A stretch of DNA of 64,000 nt. Origin: Polytrichum commune (Eukaryota; Streptophyta; Polytrichopsida; Polytrichales; Polytrichaceae). The DNA is taken from assembly GCA_950295325.1 (NCBI GenBank), contig OX485807.1, positions 36,298,440-36,362,439 on the forward strand. Reading direction: 5' to 3'. The translations under genes were made by a program, and so were the position numbers. This document shows positions 1 through 13,722 of this stretch, in pieces. How positions within the stretch are numbered: position 1 is the first letter of the stretch; each line of letters begins with the position of its first letter. The notes beneath the pieces are model-generated. The model did no database searches. It had not been told where the DNA came from and worked only from the letters and a program-made list of their open reading frames with translations.

Positions 1-482
1 GTTTTCTTCAGAGATTAACATAGAAAACATCGATGTATGGATTAGGGTTTTAGATGAAGGGAAGACTTGACTTAAGAGTATTCAAGTCAGAATTGGGAAG
101 GTGAACTAGGGCATATTATGCTCCTCACCACTCTTCATAAAAAAATGAAACCAATCATAATTCAACACCAGTGTGGTCAAAACATAATTACGAAAGGTTC
201 CTATTCAATTTATGAGGATCTTGCATGACTCGAAATTCACGTGTTATTCTGTTGCCAGATTATAGTTGTAAGGTATATTTTTCTGTAAAGTTTGTGAAGC
301 TCATGTTGTGTTTGTCCACATTTTGAAGCACAATCTTAAGGCTCCTTAATTTCCAAGTTCGGTTTCATGAACTCAGAGGACTATTATTTATTCATTAATG
401 ATGTATTTGTGGTCTTGTCTCCAGTGATCATATAACGGACACAATTTTCAATTGACTATTTTGGGGGATTCCAAGAAAGACA
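1..482. other. 5' flank of the MDP-1 gene, no gene seen
   Basis: AT-rich sequence upstream of the first MDP-1 exon. It presumably holds the promoter and 5' untranslated region. I see no open frame of useful length, no convincing TATA box and no repeat shared with the rest of the window. Confidence 0.4.
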
Positions 483-2762
483 ATGGTGGGAAGGAGTGGC
501 AGGATGAGTGAAGATGATGTGGTTGCAGAGGCACTTCGCGTCCTCAACGCTGTCGAAAAACTCCCTCGTTTGGTGGTCTTTGATCTTGACTATACGTTAT
601 GGCCATTTTGGTGGTGAGTAATTAATTTTACCATGATGAACAATTTGGATGCATCTTAAACCCTTAAACCTTACTTTAACTTCTTGGCGTCCCAGTGTAG
701 TCGGTCGTGCTTCATGTTTTGAGTCAAAGATTTGGTGCATTGCAGATGGGATTTCATAATCCTTGCGGAAGTTTTTATGAGGGGAGGTATGTAGTTAGCA
801 TGGTCAAAAGTTTCTTCATACTTACATACTCGATGCTTCAAGTTCAGGTAATTTGCTCCAAGGTAAATGGGTCTTAAATGGTTACTTTTTCCGACTAGCC
901 CACTTCTCCTAGGATATGAAACATGCGAGTAGTGAAAGATGCTTAGCTAATTCGAATCATGTCCTTAGCCACTTTTCTCATAATCCTTGAAGCTCATATG
1001 TATACTTATCATATTCATTGTCAAAGTGAAGATTAGATAAGTTATTAAACAATCATATAGGTCCCCTCCAATGATGTTGACTGTTGTGTCTAGAATGGTT
1101 GACAAATTTTGAACACGTAGTCCAATCCTTTTTCAGCACGTCTTTTTGGTTTCCGTTCTTAGATCCACACTCAACCATTCACCAATCAAATATAGGTGTT
1201 TATCTAAGATGAGGCACCGAGTAAGGCATATCTACCTTACTACACATTCATTGCTGAATGCTCAGGGAAAATGCTCTATTTTCTTTGCAACCATGCAATT
1301 TGCTATTAATGTTGTCTTGCATACTCGAACAAGCAGTATGTGGTTCGTTTTTAGATTGGCCACAGTTTGTGTCAGTTTTGACCTTAAGTTTGACTAGTTT
1401 CTGTAGAGCTTTCCACTGACTTCTCAATGTCACACATAATTATACTCTGCTACCAACTGCTGATAAAGTTCAAAAAGTTCAATTATAAGTATGATGTATG
1501 AAATCTGCTCACCTCGTGAACCAAAATTTATGTGGCGAGATGAGCAGAAGTTTGTGTTGGTGGTATTTGTAGATTAATGTGTTATTTGGTGTATGGTGCA
1601 GTGAGTGTCGGTCACCAAGGGAAAATCCATCTCTTTATCCTGAGGCAAAAGGGATACTAAATGCTCTTAAACAAAAAGGTGTGACAATGGCTGTTGCCTC
1701 GCGGACACCAACCCCGGATATAGCGCGTAATTTTCTCAACAAGCTAAGCCTTGTGAACCACTTCGCAGATATGGTATGGAGGGTTGAAGTCCTTTTTTCT
1801 TGGCTTATCAATGAGTTTCATAACTCACTTCATGATGTTGAGGTTTCACAGCATATGACATAGATGCTTAGAAATGGATAAGTGTTACTCATGGTTTTGG
1901 ATAACATGCAATATGGTTGGGAGTTTGATTTCAGCAAATTTATCCAAGTTGGAGCCATAAAGTGGAGCACTTTCAAAAGATTCAACAGAGGACAAATGTT
2001 CCATACAAAGATATGTTATTCTTTGATGATGAAGATCGCAACATTCAATCTGTGAGTACTGTGCTTTGACTCTTAGTTTTTTTTATTTGTCTTTGATTTT
2101 CCCACCATATGATATGATTGCAACTTGTCTTCATTTTGTATGGTACCATAACTTTGACACAAAGAAAGCTTCTAGTTTTGGTATTTAGGAGGTTCATTGT
2201 CATCTACGGTAGACGTGCCTGAATCTAACATAGAAATAATCTGGACACCTAAATTTAAGTGGTATGTGGTAGGTGTGAATGTTAGAAGAGACAATCAAAA
2301 AGACATGTGTTTAAAAGAGAGTGGACTACGTGCTCAACATATGATAACCATTCTAGGATCAACATTTAACATGATTGGGAGTCATATATGAGCACGGGAA
2401 TCATCTTCACCTTGGTACTGGAGAAGATATTCATATGCGCTCTGAAAATTATGAGGCAAATGGCTACGGGCGATTTGGATTTGTCAATCATCTTGCACTG
2501 ATCGTGCATTTCATATCCTACAAAAAGTGGATGCAGAGAGAAAGTATCTGAATAATACACATTTTCTATCCTTAAGTTGTGTGTCCTCTCATAAATCATA
2601 CGAAAAAAACAGTACTGAGGGATGATTATAATGGCAGATTTGGGGTTTGGTGTGCAGGTATCACAAATGGGAGTGACGAGTATCTTAGTTGACGAAGGAG
2701 TAAATTTGAGTGCCTTGAGTCAAGGCATCAGTAAGCATGCTGGGTCATCCACTTCATCTTGA
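483..2762 (+). CDS. MDP1: Magnesium-dependent phosphatase 1 (MDP-1, HAD superfamily), 4 exons, 174 aa
   Basis: Small HAD-type phosphatase; animal MDP-1 acts on protein tyrosine and on sugar or fructosamine phosphates, and the plant role is poorly known. I reconstructed exons 483-613, 1602-1773, 1935-2051 and 2658-2762; all junctions are GT-AG, phases agree and the sum is 525 nt. Residues 32-40 read VFDLDYTLW, HAD motif I with the nucleophile and acid/base aspartates at 34 and 36. The Cys-Glu-Cys-Arg segment typical of MDP-1 is split across the exon 1/2 junction (residues 44-47). ASRTPT is motif II, and FFDDEDRN (130-137) is the Mg-binding acidic motif IV. Length fits the family. The start is the first ATG; a second ATG at codon 8 is possible. 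Introns 1 and 3 carry copies of repeat family A. It converges with the RanBP1 gene. Confidence 0.92.
1020..1230 (-). repeat. Dispersed repeat family A, inverted copy in MDP-1 intron 1
   Basis: The reverse complement contains the family landmarks in order: a short GGACACCT-like start (here degraded), a GTGTGGATCTAAGAACGG-like block, CCAAAAAGAC, GATTGGACTA, GTGTTCAAAAT, ACCATTCTAG and GGGGACCTATATGATTG. The order matches copies at 2232-2562 and 56465-56800. It is diverged and truncated. Confidence 0.6.
2232..2562 (+). mobile_element. Repeat family A, near full-length MITE-like copy in MDP-1 intron 3
   Basis: About 330 bp, collinear with 56465-56800 over its whole length. Both begin AATAATCTGGACACCT and end AGT(A/G)TCTGAATAA(T/C)ACACAT. 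The two ends are imperfect inverted repeats (AATAATCTGGACAC against GTTATTCAGACAC), as expected of a miniature inverted-repeat transposable element. There is no coding capacity. No target-site duplication could be fixed by eye. Confidence 0.65.
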
Positions 2763-5478
2763 TAGTGGCATGTTGAAAGCAATTGAAGGCAGAAAAATGC
2801 ATCTGTATGTACTTCAAATTTGGGGCAATAAAAGGTGGAAGGTCTAAGTACTTTTCATTTAGGTCGTTATTTTTTCCTGCACAGATTTTGGAAAGCCTCC
2901 AAATCCTTGTAAATTGACCCACATTAAATCACTACCTAATTTACTTTAGTAGTATGATTAAGAAGTGGAGATGAAGTGCGCAGATACTGGTGTGCTTGGA
3001 CAAATAGTGTACAGTAGCAACAGTTTCTAACCGATGTTCATTTCCTTATTGCATTTTCAGTTTCATGTCAACATTTTTCAAAACTCTTTCTGGCATTTTT
3101 GCAATAAATAATGAGGTGGATTTGTCGAATCGTATGCTAGAATGGGGGCACATGCATTAATTTCAAGAAACTTTTGGTTAACTTCCTGGTATTGGTTATA
3201 AGGTACAGGTAAGGTAGATAATTGCAATCGACGTGCATATAGTCTCACATTACTTTAAACACACACGAGTGAATGTGAATGAAACCATGATTCTTTTGTG
3301 AGGTGAAAGCAAACATAAAGTGCCATGACGTCAGTGTGAATTGCAAGCACAGCTTTTTAGACCGCCTACTGCACAAAATTAAACATCATCCAGAAACTAG
3401 ATTTTTTCCTTCTTTCCCGTCAGGGAGGAATCTAGAGATCACTTCGCCTAGATGTCCATGTATTCTATTATAGCAAAGTTCACGTGGAGATGTGCAATGA
3501 TAATGCAGATCATATTTGTATCTACAATGTCTAATAATATAACATCTCATCGTTCAAGATGAAAAGGCACATATAATTTATAAACCAAATACTCAATCCA
3601 GCTTGTAACATAAATAACTGTCTCCACCGAATTTTTATAAAGGACAATTATGGTGGACAGTTAAGTTTCGGCAAGAAATTTGTGACTGCAGTGTACGCAT
3701 ATCAAGCGTACAGATCACAGGAATCTCAAGCTCAAATTACTTAAATGTTTGATTGGTCTACGCAGTTGACTAGTATTTTGCTGATTGTCATTCAGTTTTC
3801 TCAATCCTTTGCTCATTGAATCATATTGAAACCCTATATTAAAGATTCGATGTCCAATATAAAAATGAGGCATGTGTATGTAGTCCCACTTAGCAATCTA
3901 CCCAGTCCCTCAACTACAAGGGCGTGCTGCAATGGGAAAGTCAAGACACTTTACTAATTCTCTACAATAGTTTTGTCCCGGAAAAACATAGCCATCCAGT
4001 TATCCAGCAATGCGTGAATACATTTATAAAAGTGTGGCAACATTTCCTGTTCAGTGTGTAACTTACAACCTACCAGTTCACTGCTGCCCTGACTTCGAAA
4101 CGGTGCAACTGATGTGCACGGTTTGCACATATGGGGTTTAAGATGGGATTGCACCACCAATACCTAACTGCAACTAAGAAAAAACTCCAGCCCCCAATCA
4201 GTATGTCGGTGCATGAGGTCCCCCTTAAACTACTGCCATGTAAATACATGTAGCATGTACCATACGGTATGACCTAGATCTAAAAATTGATCCAGAGTTG
4301 CAATGAAGATAGCGATTCTTGCATATCCCACTGCCTTGCTATAAAAAGCGCCACTACAAACTCCAAGACTTGAGATAGAGGATTCCACTCAAATACCTGT
4401 GTTCATTGACCATGTTCGAGCTCTCAATCTTCGAGTTGTGTCCACAACGAAGAAATGCTCCAGAATAGAATCTATCGAGTCGTCATTGGACCCATCCATC
4501 CGTTAATCATCGACATGCATTTACAAAACCCCCATCCGGAAACCAGTTCCAGTGCGAGAAATTAGAAGACAAACCTACCTCATTCGATAATCGCTTGCTT
4601 CACTGCCTTTGTGCCTCGAAAAATGCTCTTTCACAGCTGAGGCTCAAGATTATTCTAGCCCCGGAAACCTTGTAAGCATCCTGTGTATGAAATTTGAATG
4701 CCACGGAATCAGTAGATGATGACAAGCTGTTCAATGAACAGACTTATCATTCAACCTCTCAGATCGGTTCAGTTCGTGACCGCCGCGATCTCTCAAGAGC
4801 AAATCGCATGTGTCGGAGGATGATCGGAACTCCAACTTCCATCGCATGTTGTAATCATTTCAGCTACCCTTACCTATTCTTCATCCATCATCAGCCGAAC
4901 ATGATCTCTCCCAGACCCACCACAAAAACACCATCGAAATATGATATCACAGCATTGGAAGCTCCACGACTTTATTAATCAAACTCCACGATTTGATTCC
5001 CACTGGGATTCTCCTGATTTTTCCTTGTGCTGGTTTCCCTAACTTCAAAAGTAAGTAACTCGGATGATGACCATGATGATGGTGGACACAAAGAGCCGTG
5101 AATTTGACTTCCTTTCATTTCTAATCTGCATTCGCGGGGCTGCTGGCCACTATGGAGGACAGACAAATCCACTAAACTTTAAACCCTCCTAAACCTTAGA
5201 AACTTTTGGTACAGTGGAAACATCCATGCCTAACTTGAATCGAAGAAAATTCCCCAACATCGTGGATTCATCACTAAGTATTAAACCTGTGTGCACAAAC
5301 ATTGACTGGATGATTACTTAACAAAAATAACGAAAATGAGACTGCCCAATATCAACTTTATCCAACAGTAGAGAATCCCCACCCACACTATCGCATCACA
5401 CTATTTTCCCTGACAAATAGATCTGTGTATTTAATTTCCCCTCCATCCCTCATCTGAGAGGATTGATTGAAAACCTAA
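2763..5478. other. Intergenic region between convergent MDP-1 and RanBP1
   Basis: No supportable gene. It holds the 3' flanks of both genes and a diverged family D fragment at about 4075-4520. Short open frames (for example 4694-4978 and 4975-5172) have no recognisable domain and overlap on opposite strands. Confidence 0.5.
4075..4520 (+). repeat. Dispersed repeat family D, diverged copy downstream of RanBP1
   Basis: Two blocks. The first, near 4098, reads GTGCAACTGATGTGCAC and can be translated QLMCTVCTYG; it is shared with copies near 36390 (inverted), 38905 and 39485. The second, 4450-4500, reads CTCCAGAATAGAATCTATC and GAGTCGTCATTGGACCC, which matches the CTTCAGAATAGCGTATATC blocks of the array at 38380-39860. 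The copy lies about 1 kb past the RanBP1 stop codon, on the opposite strand to that gene. Confidence 0.6.
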
Positions 5479-6159
5479 TCATGCTTCTGATGTTGTCGTC
5501 GTCTCCTTGTCATCCTTCTCTTCAGCTTCAGGTTGCTCAGCCTTAGTTGATGATTCCACGTTCAACTTATCCAACAATTCGGCAGTGGAATCCACCTCTT
5601 CCTTCTCCTTGGTCTTATCTACAACTTTTTTCTGGGCAGACTCATAAGCCTCCTTGAAATTCTTTGCGCTCTCCACGCTCCCGAACCGCATACAGAAAAG
5701 CTCCTCCTTAAGCTCACCATCGGAGAAATCAGGGGCATGCCACACCCATGTCTTATCACTCCCAGCGTGCTCAGACATCGGCGAAGATGCATTCACCAAA
5801 TGGTTAGCACATATCTTAAGAGTTCTGCTCTGACGCATCAGCAGACGGATACTCTTGGAAACTTTGTGTTCCAGAAGCTTCACTTGCCCTACACCTCTCT
5901 CCTTCCACTGGGTTCCATCCTTGTCAAATCGGTACAACTTCGCCTTAGCATCGAACAGCACATCTTCATTCTCCTCTCCCGTGCTGATGGCCACCTCCTC
6001 CAGCTTCACGATCGGGGCAATCTGCGCTCCAGTGTCCTCCTCGTCGCCTTGCTTCACGATCTCGGCTTCCTTCGATGACTCTTCCGAAGCTCCTTCTGTT
6101 GTTGATGGCCCTGCTTGCTCAGCAACCACGGGAGCCTTTTCTTCATCTCCTCCGGCCAT
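5479..6159 (-). CDS. RANBP1: Ran-binding protein 1 (RanBP1), intronless, 226 aa
   Basis: Cytoplasmic or nuclear-rim co-factor that binds RanGTP, helps RanGAP hydrolyse it and so drives release of import/export complexes. An acidic Glu/Ser-rich N-terminus (residues 1-46) precedes the Ran-binding domain at about 47-180: APIVKLEEV (48-56), the KLYRFDKDGTQWKERGVG core (74-91) and KTWVWHAPDF (136-145), all typical of RanBP1. An acidic, lysine-rich coiled tail follows (181-226). The frame is open further upstream, but that extension starts with TTG, so the ATG at 6159 (MAGGDEEK) is chosen. The coding region is uninterrupted. A telo-box lies about 150 bp upstream, family A about 400 bp upstream and family D about 1 kb downstream. 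Confidence 0.95.
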   Translation of the reverse strand: MAGGDEEKAPVVAEQAGPSTTEGASEESSKEAEIVKQGDEEDTGAQIAPIVKLEEVAISTGEENEDVLFDAKAKLYRFDKDGTQWKERGVGQVKLLEHKVSKSIRLLMRQSRTLKICANHLVNASSPMSEHAGSDKTWVWHAPDFSDGELKEELFCMRFGSVESAKNFKEAYESAQKKVVDKTKEKEEVDSTAELLDKLNVESSTKAEQPEAEEKDDKETTTTSEA

Positions 6160-6308
6160 GTTGACAGCAATTTCGAAACAAAACTGGATGTAGATCTGAC
6201 GCGACAGACAAAATGGTGAAGGCGAAAGAGCAAAAGAAGAAAAATAATGCAAGAGAAGAGCGGCAGTAATACAGAGCGATGTGTGTGAGACTTAAGAAGA
6301 CAAGCTTG

Positions 6309-6322
6309 CCCTAACCCTAACC
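6309..6322 (-). promoter_or_regulatory. Telo-box (tandem AACCCTA) upstream of RanBP1
   Basis: The plus strand reads CCCTAACCCTAACC, two AACCCTA telo-box units about 150 bp before the RanBP1 ATG. Such elements are common near transcription starts of plant housekeeping and translation genes. That it is active here is inference from position. Confidence 0.5.
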
Positions 6323-6544
6323 AGTTCCCTCCACCGCCCGCCCGTCTTGGCCGACCGCTGGTCGCCGCCTGACCCCACGGAACCCGCCCTTACATCTGCG
6401 TGCTTTATAAGCACTCCTCCTTCCTTTCGTTCTTGTTGCGTCGAATTTGGCATGAATCATAACTTGGACTCCTTCCTTGTTTGTTGTCATTGGATTGGGT
6501 TGCATCCTTTCTTCCATAAATCTTACCATGCACAAGTTTTTTTT

Positions 6545-7580
6545 TGGGCTATAGTAACATAAATGGGCCTACTTCGGCCGCTTATCTTTATTGGACATCT
6601 ATATTTGGGTGGTGGGTGGTTAGGTGCAAAAGAGAGTGACATAACAATGCCAACCCTATGTTGGCGTGAATGGGGACCTCTTCACTCTTTATCATTACTT
6701 TCTAACACATAAAGGTGGCATTATGTGATTGGGAAAGAAGATGACTTCCATAAAACATAACCCTCTCCCTCCCTAGCCCTTAGTCTACGCTATCACTCTC
6801 TATGATTGGAGGCTCTAAGGAGATCACCAAAATGATCACGTTCAATAACCTTGCTCGGGCGTCCTAGCCCCCAAAGAACACCTAGTCCATAGCCGCAATT
6901 TAAAATCTAAACCTAAAGCAGGTTTACATAGCATGACTTATGATAATGTTTTATTGTGTATTATATGGAGGCGTGCCCTTCCAATATCCAGCTAGGTGAA
7001 ATCTAAGAATAGACACCAAAAAGACACGTTCGAAAGATATTGAACTATGTATTCAAAATTTGTTACCCATTCTAGACTCAATGAATCAACATACTTGTGG
7101 GGACTTATGTGGCCTTCTTATATCTCACCTTTAGTGGACTTTCATGATTCATAACAATTCAAGATTAGCTCCAAAACTTGATCATATTGATGATGGGCTT
7201 CTTTGTATACATTTGTAGACACACAAAAATCCTAACCCTAGTTACACGAGGTGTCATACTACAACAACAAAAATCAAGTAGGGTCATGTACCTTATGTGG
7301 ACCTTGCATGTCACTCTTCTTGATTATACACCTACATTTGTGAAGTATATGACAACCTTGTAGTTAAGAGCAAATACCAAAAAGACATGTGTTACAGTGA
7401 GATTGGACTATGTGCTTAACATATAGATACCATCCTATGTACAACAATGAACATGATTGGAAGGGTCTATGATAATTTTGAAAGTAAGGGAATCTTCAAT
7501 TTGGACAAGTTTTCCATCCCAAATCTAGTTATGAAACTCGAGGCAAGAATATTCACAATTCAAATTTGTTGATTGGATGA
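6545..7580 (+). repeat. Family A remnants upstream of RanBP1
   Basis: The left end of the family (GGGCCTACTTCGG at 6565-6577, then TTATTGGACATCTATATTTG) is followed by unrelated sequence. Two further family A segments lie at about 7005-7110 and 7365-7520; each has the CCAAAAAGACA, GATTGGACTATGTGCT-like and ACCAT.CTA landmarks. It reads as several overlapping, decayed insertions. Confidence 0.5.
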
Positions 7581-9943
7581 GACAATTCTCGAGCCAATCC
7601 AATGATCAAAATTGTATGTGGACATGTAAGTGCCCACAATGGGGCCACATACCTTTTGTTGAATCATTAGTGCACTTAGAAAGCAAGACTTGGTATTCCA
7701 TCCTATCATATTGCATTCAAGTGGCGTGTGATATATTGGTCCAGTGAGTGGTTCTATGATGGTGGAATCCATGAGCATCCATTTATTGGGAGGTGAGAAC
7801 AAATCTGCATGTTTTTATGCATGCGTTAATTACAAGCCATTCCTTCTTTGTTGCTAGACTCTATCCATTGTTCCATAAAAGCTTGAATGATTTGTTGTTG
7901 TGCTAAATTAGTAGTCTTACAAAGTAGAACCTACATCAACCTATAGTAATTGTCTCCAAGTGGCATAGGATGTGCTAGTCCAAGTAATGGACTCTATGGA
8001 CAATTGATGGTGAGCAACACATCAAAATAAAAATGAAAGATATTGTGTTTATATGTAGTAAAATTGATCTCGGGTCATGGGCTTTTGCATTTACGGTTGA
8101 TGACCCTTGGGCTAGTGTGATGCGCTTGTACTGGGAGGAAAGCTTGTGCATTGCATCTCAAGGTGAGAAAGTGTATAAATAAATCATTATGGTTGTCAAT
8201 CAAAGGTTTTGGGTTGCCATTTCTCCCAAAATCCCAACTAGAATGAATTATCTATGTATTTTCTCATCATGAGATGCAATGAACAAATTGCAATGGAGGT
8301 TGGAATGGACAAGTTTTCTCCTACGAACCAAACCCTTCATTGAAGCAGTTTTACTATGCACAATTAGTAGTCCCATACGGATTGTGCATTTAGGATTGGC
8401 GGTTTCAGTGTCAAAATATGATGTCTTTGTGGGAATCTACAGGGTCGTAGTCAACGTGGTACTACATGTGATAAACTTTCTTTACTCTTTTCAATTGCTT
8501 CACTGTTTCAATATTGATGCCGATATGTTTTTCCTAAGTTATTTGCCTTCCTCAAGCCATGATTCATTTGAGGTGGATTGCAACTCTTTTTTGCTCGTCA
8601 AGTGAATGGGAATTGGAGACTTCTTCATCCTAAGAGAAACAATGCACTCTAGCGTGCTATTCAATTTGTGTTACTTTGGTGACAATCACAAGCATCAACC
8701 AGAGAGGCTTCATGTTTTTATGTTACTTGCGTGCACTTAGCTATATATGTCCTTCTAGAAATCAACGTTTACATGATAACTATAGGGATGTGATGTTCAA
8801 ACATGGGCAATGTAATTATCGTATTCAAGCCTTGTGAATATATGGCACAAACTCATGACAACACCAATGTTGTTAATTTTACACCAAACAAGAACTTAAT
8901 TACATAAGATTAAGCTTTTCAGTCTCGTCTTATGCCAATTATGTGGAATGCATTATTATGCTCTCCGACATCCCCCTTGCCAATTTGCGAATCTACTGTT
9001 GAAACCATGTCCTTCGGGAGCCTGGTTGCTTGGCAGTAAGTTTATCAGTGGTTCTCAGCAATTTGTCTGCACATATTGGCCCTAGCCATTGGTCGTCTGC
9101 CGTTTACAGTCGGAAAGATACGAGCCAGAATTGGATTCCATCGACAGCCAGTCTGTCTGTCTATCATCAGTTCAGATGACACAGGCTTTTATGATACTCT
9201 CTATGTACCATAGTACTGGTTTGGAAGCTGATTTCCTCGTTGGATTGAACAGGGTCTTCACTAATGTGGATACAACACGTGGCATAATTCTTCCAAACAG
9301 AGAAGACTCCACATATACAAAGGACCTGACAGCTCCTGTGGGAAGGGGTGTCAATCATCACATTTTAATATATTTGGTGTAATATGATCAAAACTGTACA
9401 TTGGTGAGGAGGATCCACTACTGAAATTTCTTACGGCCCCTCAATGTAAGTGATGCTAAACCCACTACCCAAGCCTATTCTAGGAGTAGAGAACACCACA
9501 ATCAGCAGAAAGAAATTGGATAAGTAGTGGACACACAATTCGTATGCACTGGTATCTGGATATTTTTGACATTAATGTACTAAGAATTCAATAATCCTTC
9601 TGAATTAGACATAGATACTGGTTCATCAAGGTAATAGTAAATAAACGTCAAACATGTGTTCGACATCAGGAGACATTAACATCTAGTTTACTCTGTCATC
9701 AGAATACTGAGAGAATGAATTAAATGCTGACACAAGCCCATCTTACTCTCCATGCAGTATAGAGGCTCGAGCAGCTGAAGCGAAAGTTGCCCTGGCCCTG
9801 CCATTGACAAACAAATTACACAATTTATACCCAAATTCTTTGCTAGTTTTTAATCTCGTGCACTAAGTACCCCTAAAGCTCAATATACAGACTTCAAAGT
9901 TGCACTTAAAGATGGTACTAATAGTTGAAAGACCTTTGCTTTT
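7580..9943. other. Gene-free spacer between RanBP1 and UMP-CMP kinase
   Basis: AT-rich, without recognisable coding sequence. The longest frames (8279-8605 plus; 9089-9382 plus) show no conserved motif. The segment around 8380-8480 weakly resembles the right part of the family A copy near 43050. The rest is unassigned. Confidence 0.4.
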
Positions 9944-12235
<2,292 letters not shown>

Positions 12236-12369
12236 AGTGTAAAAATTTTGTTAGAAATGTGTGCGAAGACAAGACGATATATGCGATGATGCGGAGAGGC
12301 AGAGGGGCAGAGAGAAGTGGAGTGGAGTGAAGAAAGAGCTCCTGGTCTGTCTGGGTGCCTCGTGCTGCT

Positions 12370-12465
12370 TTTCTATGCTCCACGTTCCATGTATAGGACC
12401 ATTGTGCTAATAACCAGGTTTTGGAGATAACTGGGTTTTCTCTTGGTTGTCACGAAGTGATTTCG
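12370..12465 (+). repeat. Direct repeat, copy 1, upstream of UMP-CMP kinase
   Basis: It contains the blocks ATGCTCCACGTTCCATGTA, CAGGTTTTGGAGATAACTGG and GTCACGAAGTGA. They recur in the same order at 13630-13722, about 1.26 kb away. No other copy was seen in the window. Confidence 0.7.
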
Positions 12466-13629
12466 AGGACACAGTATCGAGCTTAGGACCCCTTTAGGGC
12501 CACTCACACACGCGACTGAAGGCCCGTGACCATTGAAGGAAAAATAAATAAATTAGAACGTAAGTGTCTTTTACCCTAACATACGATGTTTGTTCATTGT
12601 CTCTTTTCCGTGTTCATATGGGCATGGGAGTTGGGGTGGCTTAATGCATATTTTCATAGGTGGACCGTCGTGACTATTGTAATATAGGATCTCTCATTGG
12701 TCAAAAAGGTCGAGACTGTCTAAGTTCACTTCATACTAGAAAGTGAAGACCTAAGGGCCCAAAAAATTATCATGCATCCAAAGTTTATATGGATTCTTAC
12801 ATGGTAACCCATAAATAATGTTTCATGATCTGCCAAAATTTGAGCTAGACTCACTTCCAAGAGGTACGCTTCATGCAAATTCCAGCAGACAATGTCCATT
12901 GTACGGCCTTTGGATGAGAATCAAGGGCTTTCATAATTACATGGTCATGGCCCTTAGATGGGGTCGAAGGGGGAGGGAATAACATGATGGAATAATTCTA
13001 TTGGCCAAGAGGTGTAAATTGGACCAAAGGCCTTTAGATAAGGGTTCAAGACCATGAAGAAGCAATGTCAGGTATCTCCACATGGCATCATTTTGGAAGA
13101 AAACACTAATGGTCCAAACCAAGACATGCACCTTAAAGGAGAGTTCATGTTTTGGAGAACCATGTTGGAATGTAAGGTCCAAGGGAGGGAGTGGTACAAG
13201 GGTTCAATATCCCTCAAATTGCTTCAAATTAGTCCCTATGTTCTTGGACTGTGGATTACCATCTAAAGCGCTTTTTATTTCCAGCTAGGACTAGACACAC
13301 CACCTTTTTTAGTTGGTCCCCCACCACTATTACCCAAGGTGAAAACTTAGTCAGATATATTCCAACCATTCTTTTTTTAAAAGATTATTTGATCTCAAAA
13401 TCAGTAATAGAGATCTCAAATTAGTCTAGGGAGTCTTGTTTGAGATGAATCAACCACAATCTATGGGGATCAAGTTTGAATTAGACCCCCTTTACCTCGG
13501 TAGCAATGATGCATTAATTATAGTAATTAGTGTGGGTTGCACTAAAATATTAGGGATTATATTGTGGGTGCGCACTATGACCATGTGCATTATTCAATAT
13601 TTGAGATGTGTGTTTTGGGTGTTACTTTT

Positions 13630-13722
13630 AAATGCTCCGAGTGCCATGTACAAGACATTGTGTCCCAGTACCTAGGTTTTGGAGATAACTGGATATTCGC
13701 TTTGAATGTCACCAAGTGACCT
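13630..13722 (+). repeat. Direct repeat, copy 2
   Basis: Matches 12370-12465: ATGCTCCGAGTGCCATGTA, TAGGTTTTGGAGATAACTGG and GTCACCAAGTGA. The pair could bound a decayed insertion or record a segmental duplication. No transposon ends are evident. Confidence 0.7.

Noticed and set aside
4694-5172. Two overlapping frames on opposite strands (94 and 65 codons)
   Set aside because: No conserved motifs and mutual overlap; best explained as chance frames in the shared 3' flank of MDP-1 and RanBP1.
5479-6252. A 257-residue version of RanBP1
   Set aside because: The upstream extension begins with TTG and encodes a hydrophobic/aromatic stretch not found in RanBP1; ATG 6159 gives the normal acidic N-terminus.
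8279-8605. 108-codon open frame on the plus strand
   Set aside because: No domain, hydrophobic low-information sequence, overlaps a region resembling family A; no splice-linked neighbours.
9089-9382. 97-codon frame and antisense frames in the same interval
   Set aside because: No recognisable domain; three overlapping frames on both strands indicate chance. A decayed gene cannot be excluded.
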